Assembly: GCF_900116755.1 (NCBI RefSeq)
Contig: NZ_FPBY01000002.1
Span: forward strand, 1 to 55,432
Direction of reading: 5' to 3'
DNA: 55,432 nucleotides
Source: Clostridium sp. DSM 8431
GTDB taxonomy: Bacteria; Bacillota; Clostridia; Clostridiales; Clostridiaceae
Part shown: piece by piece, positions 55,175 to 55,432 of the stretch
How the letters are laid out: every line of letters starts with the position of its first letter
Numbering within the stretch: the stretch's first letter is position 1
Notes under the pieces: generated by a model
Told to the model about the DNA's origin: nothing
Databases searched by the model: none
The model's input: the letters and a program-made list of their open reading frames with translations, nothing else
Position numbers and translations under genes: made by a program

Positions 55175-55432
55175 TGAACAGACCCCTGTCAAGTAGACAG
55201 GCAAAATAAATAAAATTTTTGAGAAAATGCGATCTTAATTAGGGTCGCATTTTCTATTCGATTTTTCTCTTTTTTCTAATAGCATAGCCTTGTATGCTAA
55301 AATACGTTTATTTTCAGGTATAGGATATTGCGCAGGGGGTATTGAAACCATTGCAGCCTGTCTCACTTCAGTAGGAGTAAGATTATTGAAGCGTTCTTGA
55401 TACCTGCTGTTATTGTAGAAAAATATGTAATC
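55175..55432 (-). mobile_element. IS3-family element, one end (runs off the window)
   Basis: The outer end begins near TG at 55175-55176 with TGAACAGACCCC, then a small inverted repeat CTGTC/GACAG (55186-55200). A transposase reading frame on the minus strand fills the rest. The layout fits the right end of an IS3-family element of the IS150 type. The other end is outside the window. Confidence 0.75.
55235..55432 (-). CDS. IS3-family transposase, C-terminal end (partial)
   Basis: The last 65 residues of an integrase-core (DDE) transposase enter from the right edge and end at TAA 55237-55235. DYIFFYNNSRYQERF followed by LTPTEVRQAA is the usual C-terminal 'Y(I)xFYNxxRxxxxLxxxTPxE' motif of IS3 OrfB proteins. 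The catalytic part lies outside the window, so its integrity is unknown. Confidence 0.85.
   Translation of the reverse strand, partial: DYIFFYNNSRYQERFNNLTPTEVRQAAMVSIPPAQYPIPENKRILAYKAMLLEKREKSNRKCDPN

Overview
The window is very AT-rich, with clostridial-style ribosome binding sites (runs of AGGGGG/AGGAGG) and housekeeping genes typical of Clostridium: a GapN-type aldehyde dehydrogenase and relics of choloylglycine hydrolase genes. It most likely comes from a low-GC anaerobic Firmicute, probably Clostridium sensu stricto. I see no tRNA, rRNA, CRISPR array or riboswitch.

Left flank (1-987): the tail of an IS1182/IS5-like transposase and its terminal repeat, a bidirectional terminator, a decayed choloylglycine hydrolase gene on the minus strand, then an AT-rich gap ending in a good sigma-A-type promoter (878-906).

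Core (988-51681): one rightward-reading block encodes a trans-acyltransferase PKS/NRPS hybrid. In order it holds a free-standing AT fused to a PfaD-like ER domain, a MATE exporter, a small cupin, three megasynthases (4388, 6057 and about 3551 aa), a divergent UvrA-like ABC ATPase and a class III aminotransferase. No KS module carries its own AT, so the single AT must serve all of them. My reading of the line is: A(unusual starter)-ACP / KS-DH-KR-ACP / KS-DH-KR-ACP / KS0-ACP // C-A(Gly)-ACP / KS-DH-KR-ACP / KS-DH*-ACP-ACP / KS-DH-KR-ACP / KS0-ACP // Cy-Cy-A(Thr)-PCP-PCP-Ox-Ox / C-A(diaminobutyrate or ornithine)-PCP-reductase. The expected product is a starter acyl chain extended twice, joined to glycine, extended three more times, joined to a threonine-derived methyloxazole, and ended by a basic amino acid released as an aldehyde. 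The order polyketide-Gly-polyketide-oxazole-amino acid resembles the group A streptogramins (virginiamycin M), but the starter, terminal residue, release mode and resistance gene differ. The aminotransferase looks like a 2,4-diaminobutyrate-forming enzyme and could supply the last building block. The UvrA-like protein is the sort of gene that protects producers of DNA-binding or DNA-alkylating compounds, and a reductively released amino-aldehyde could cyclise to a reactive imine. The chemistry and the resistance gene therefore point the same way, although the product remains a prediction.

Right flank (51682-55432): a small IS-like palindromic element, a second choloylglycine hydrolase pseudogene in the same orientation as the left one, then an apparently housekeeping pair (GapN and a ferredoxin-reductase-like flavoprotein) ending in a clear terminator, and finally the end of an IS3-family element that runs off the window. 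Paired hydrolase relics and IS ends on both sides suggest that the cluster was inserted into, or can be lost from, this locus.
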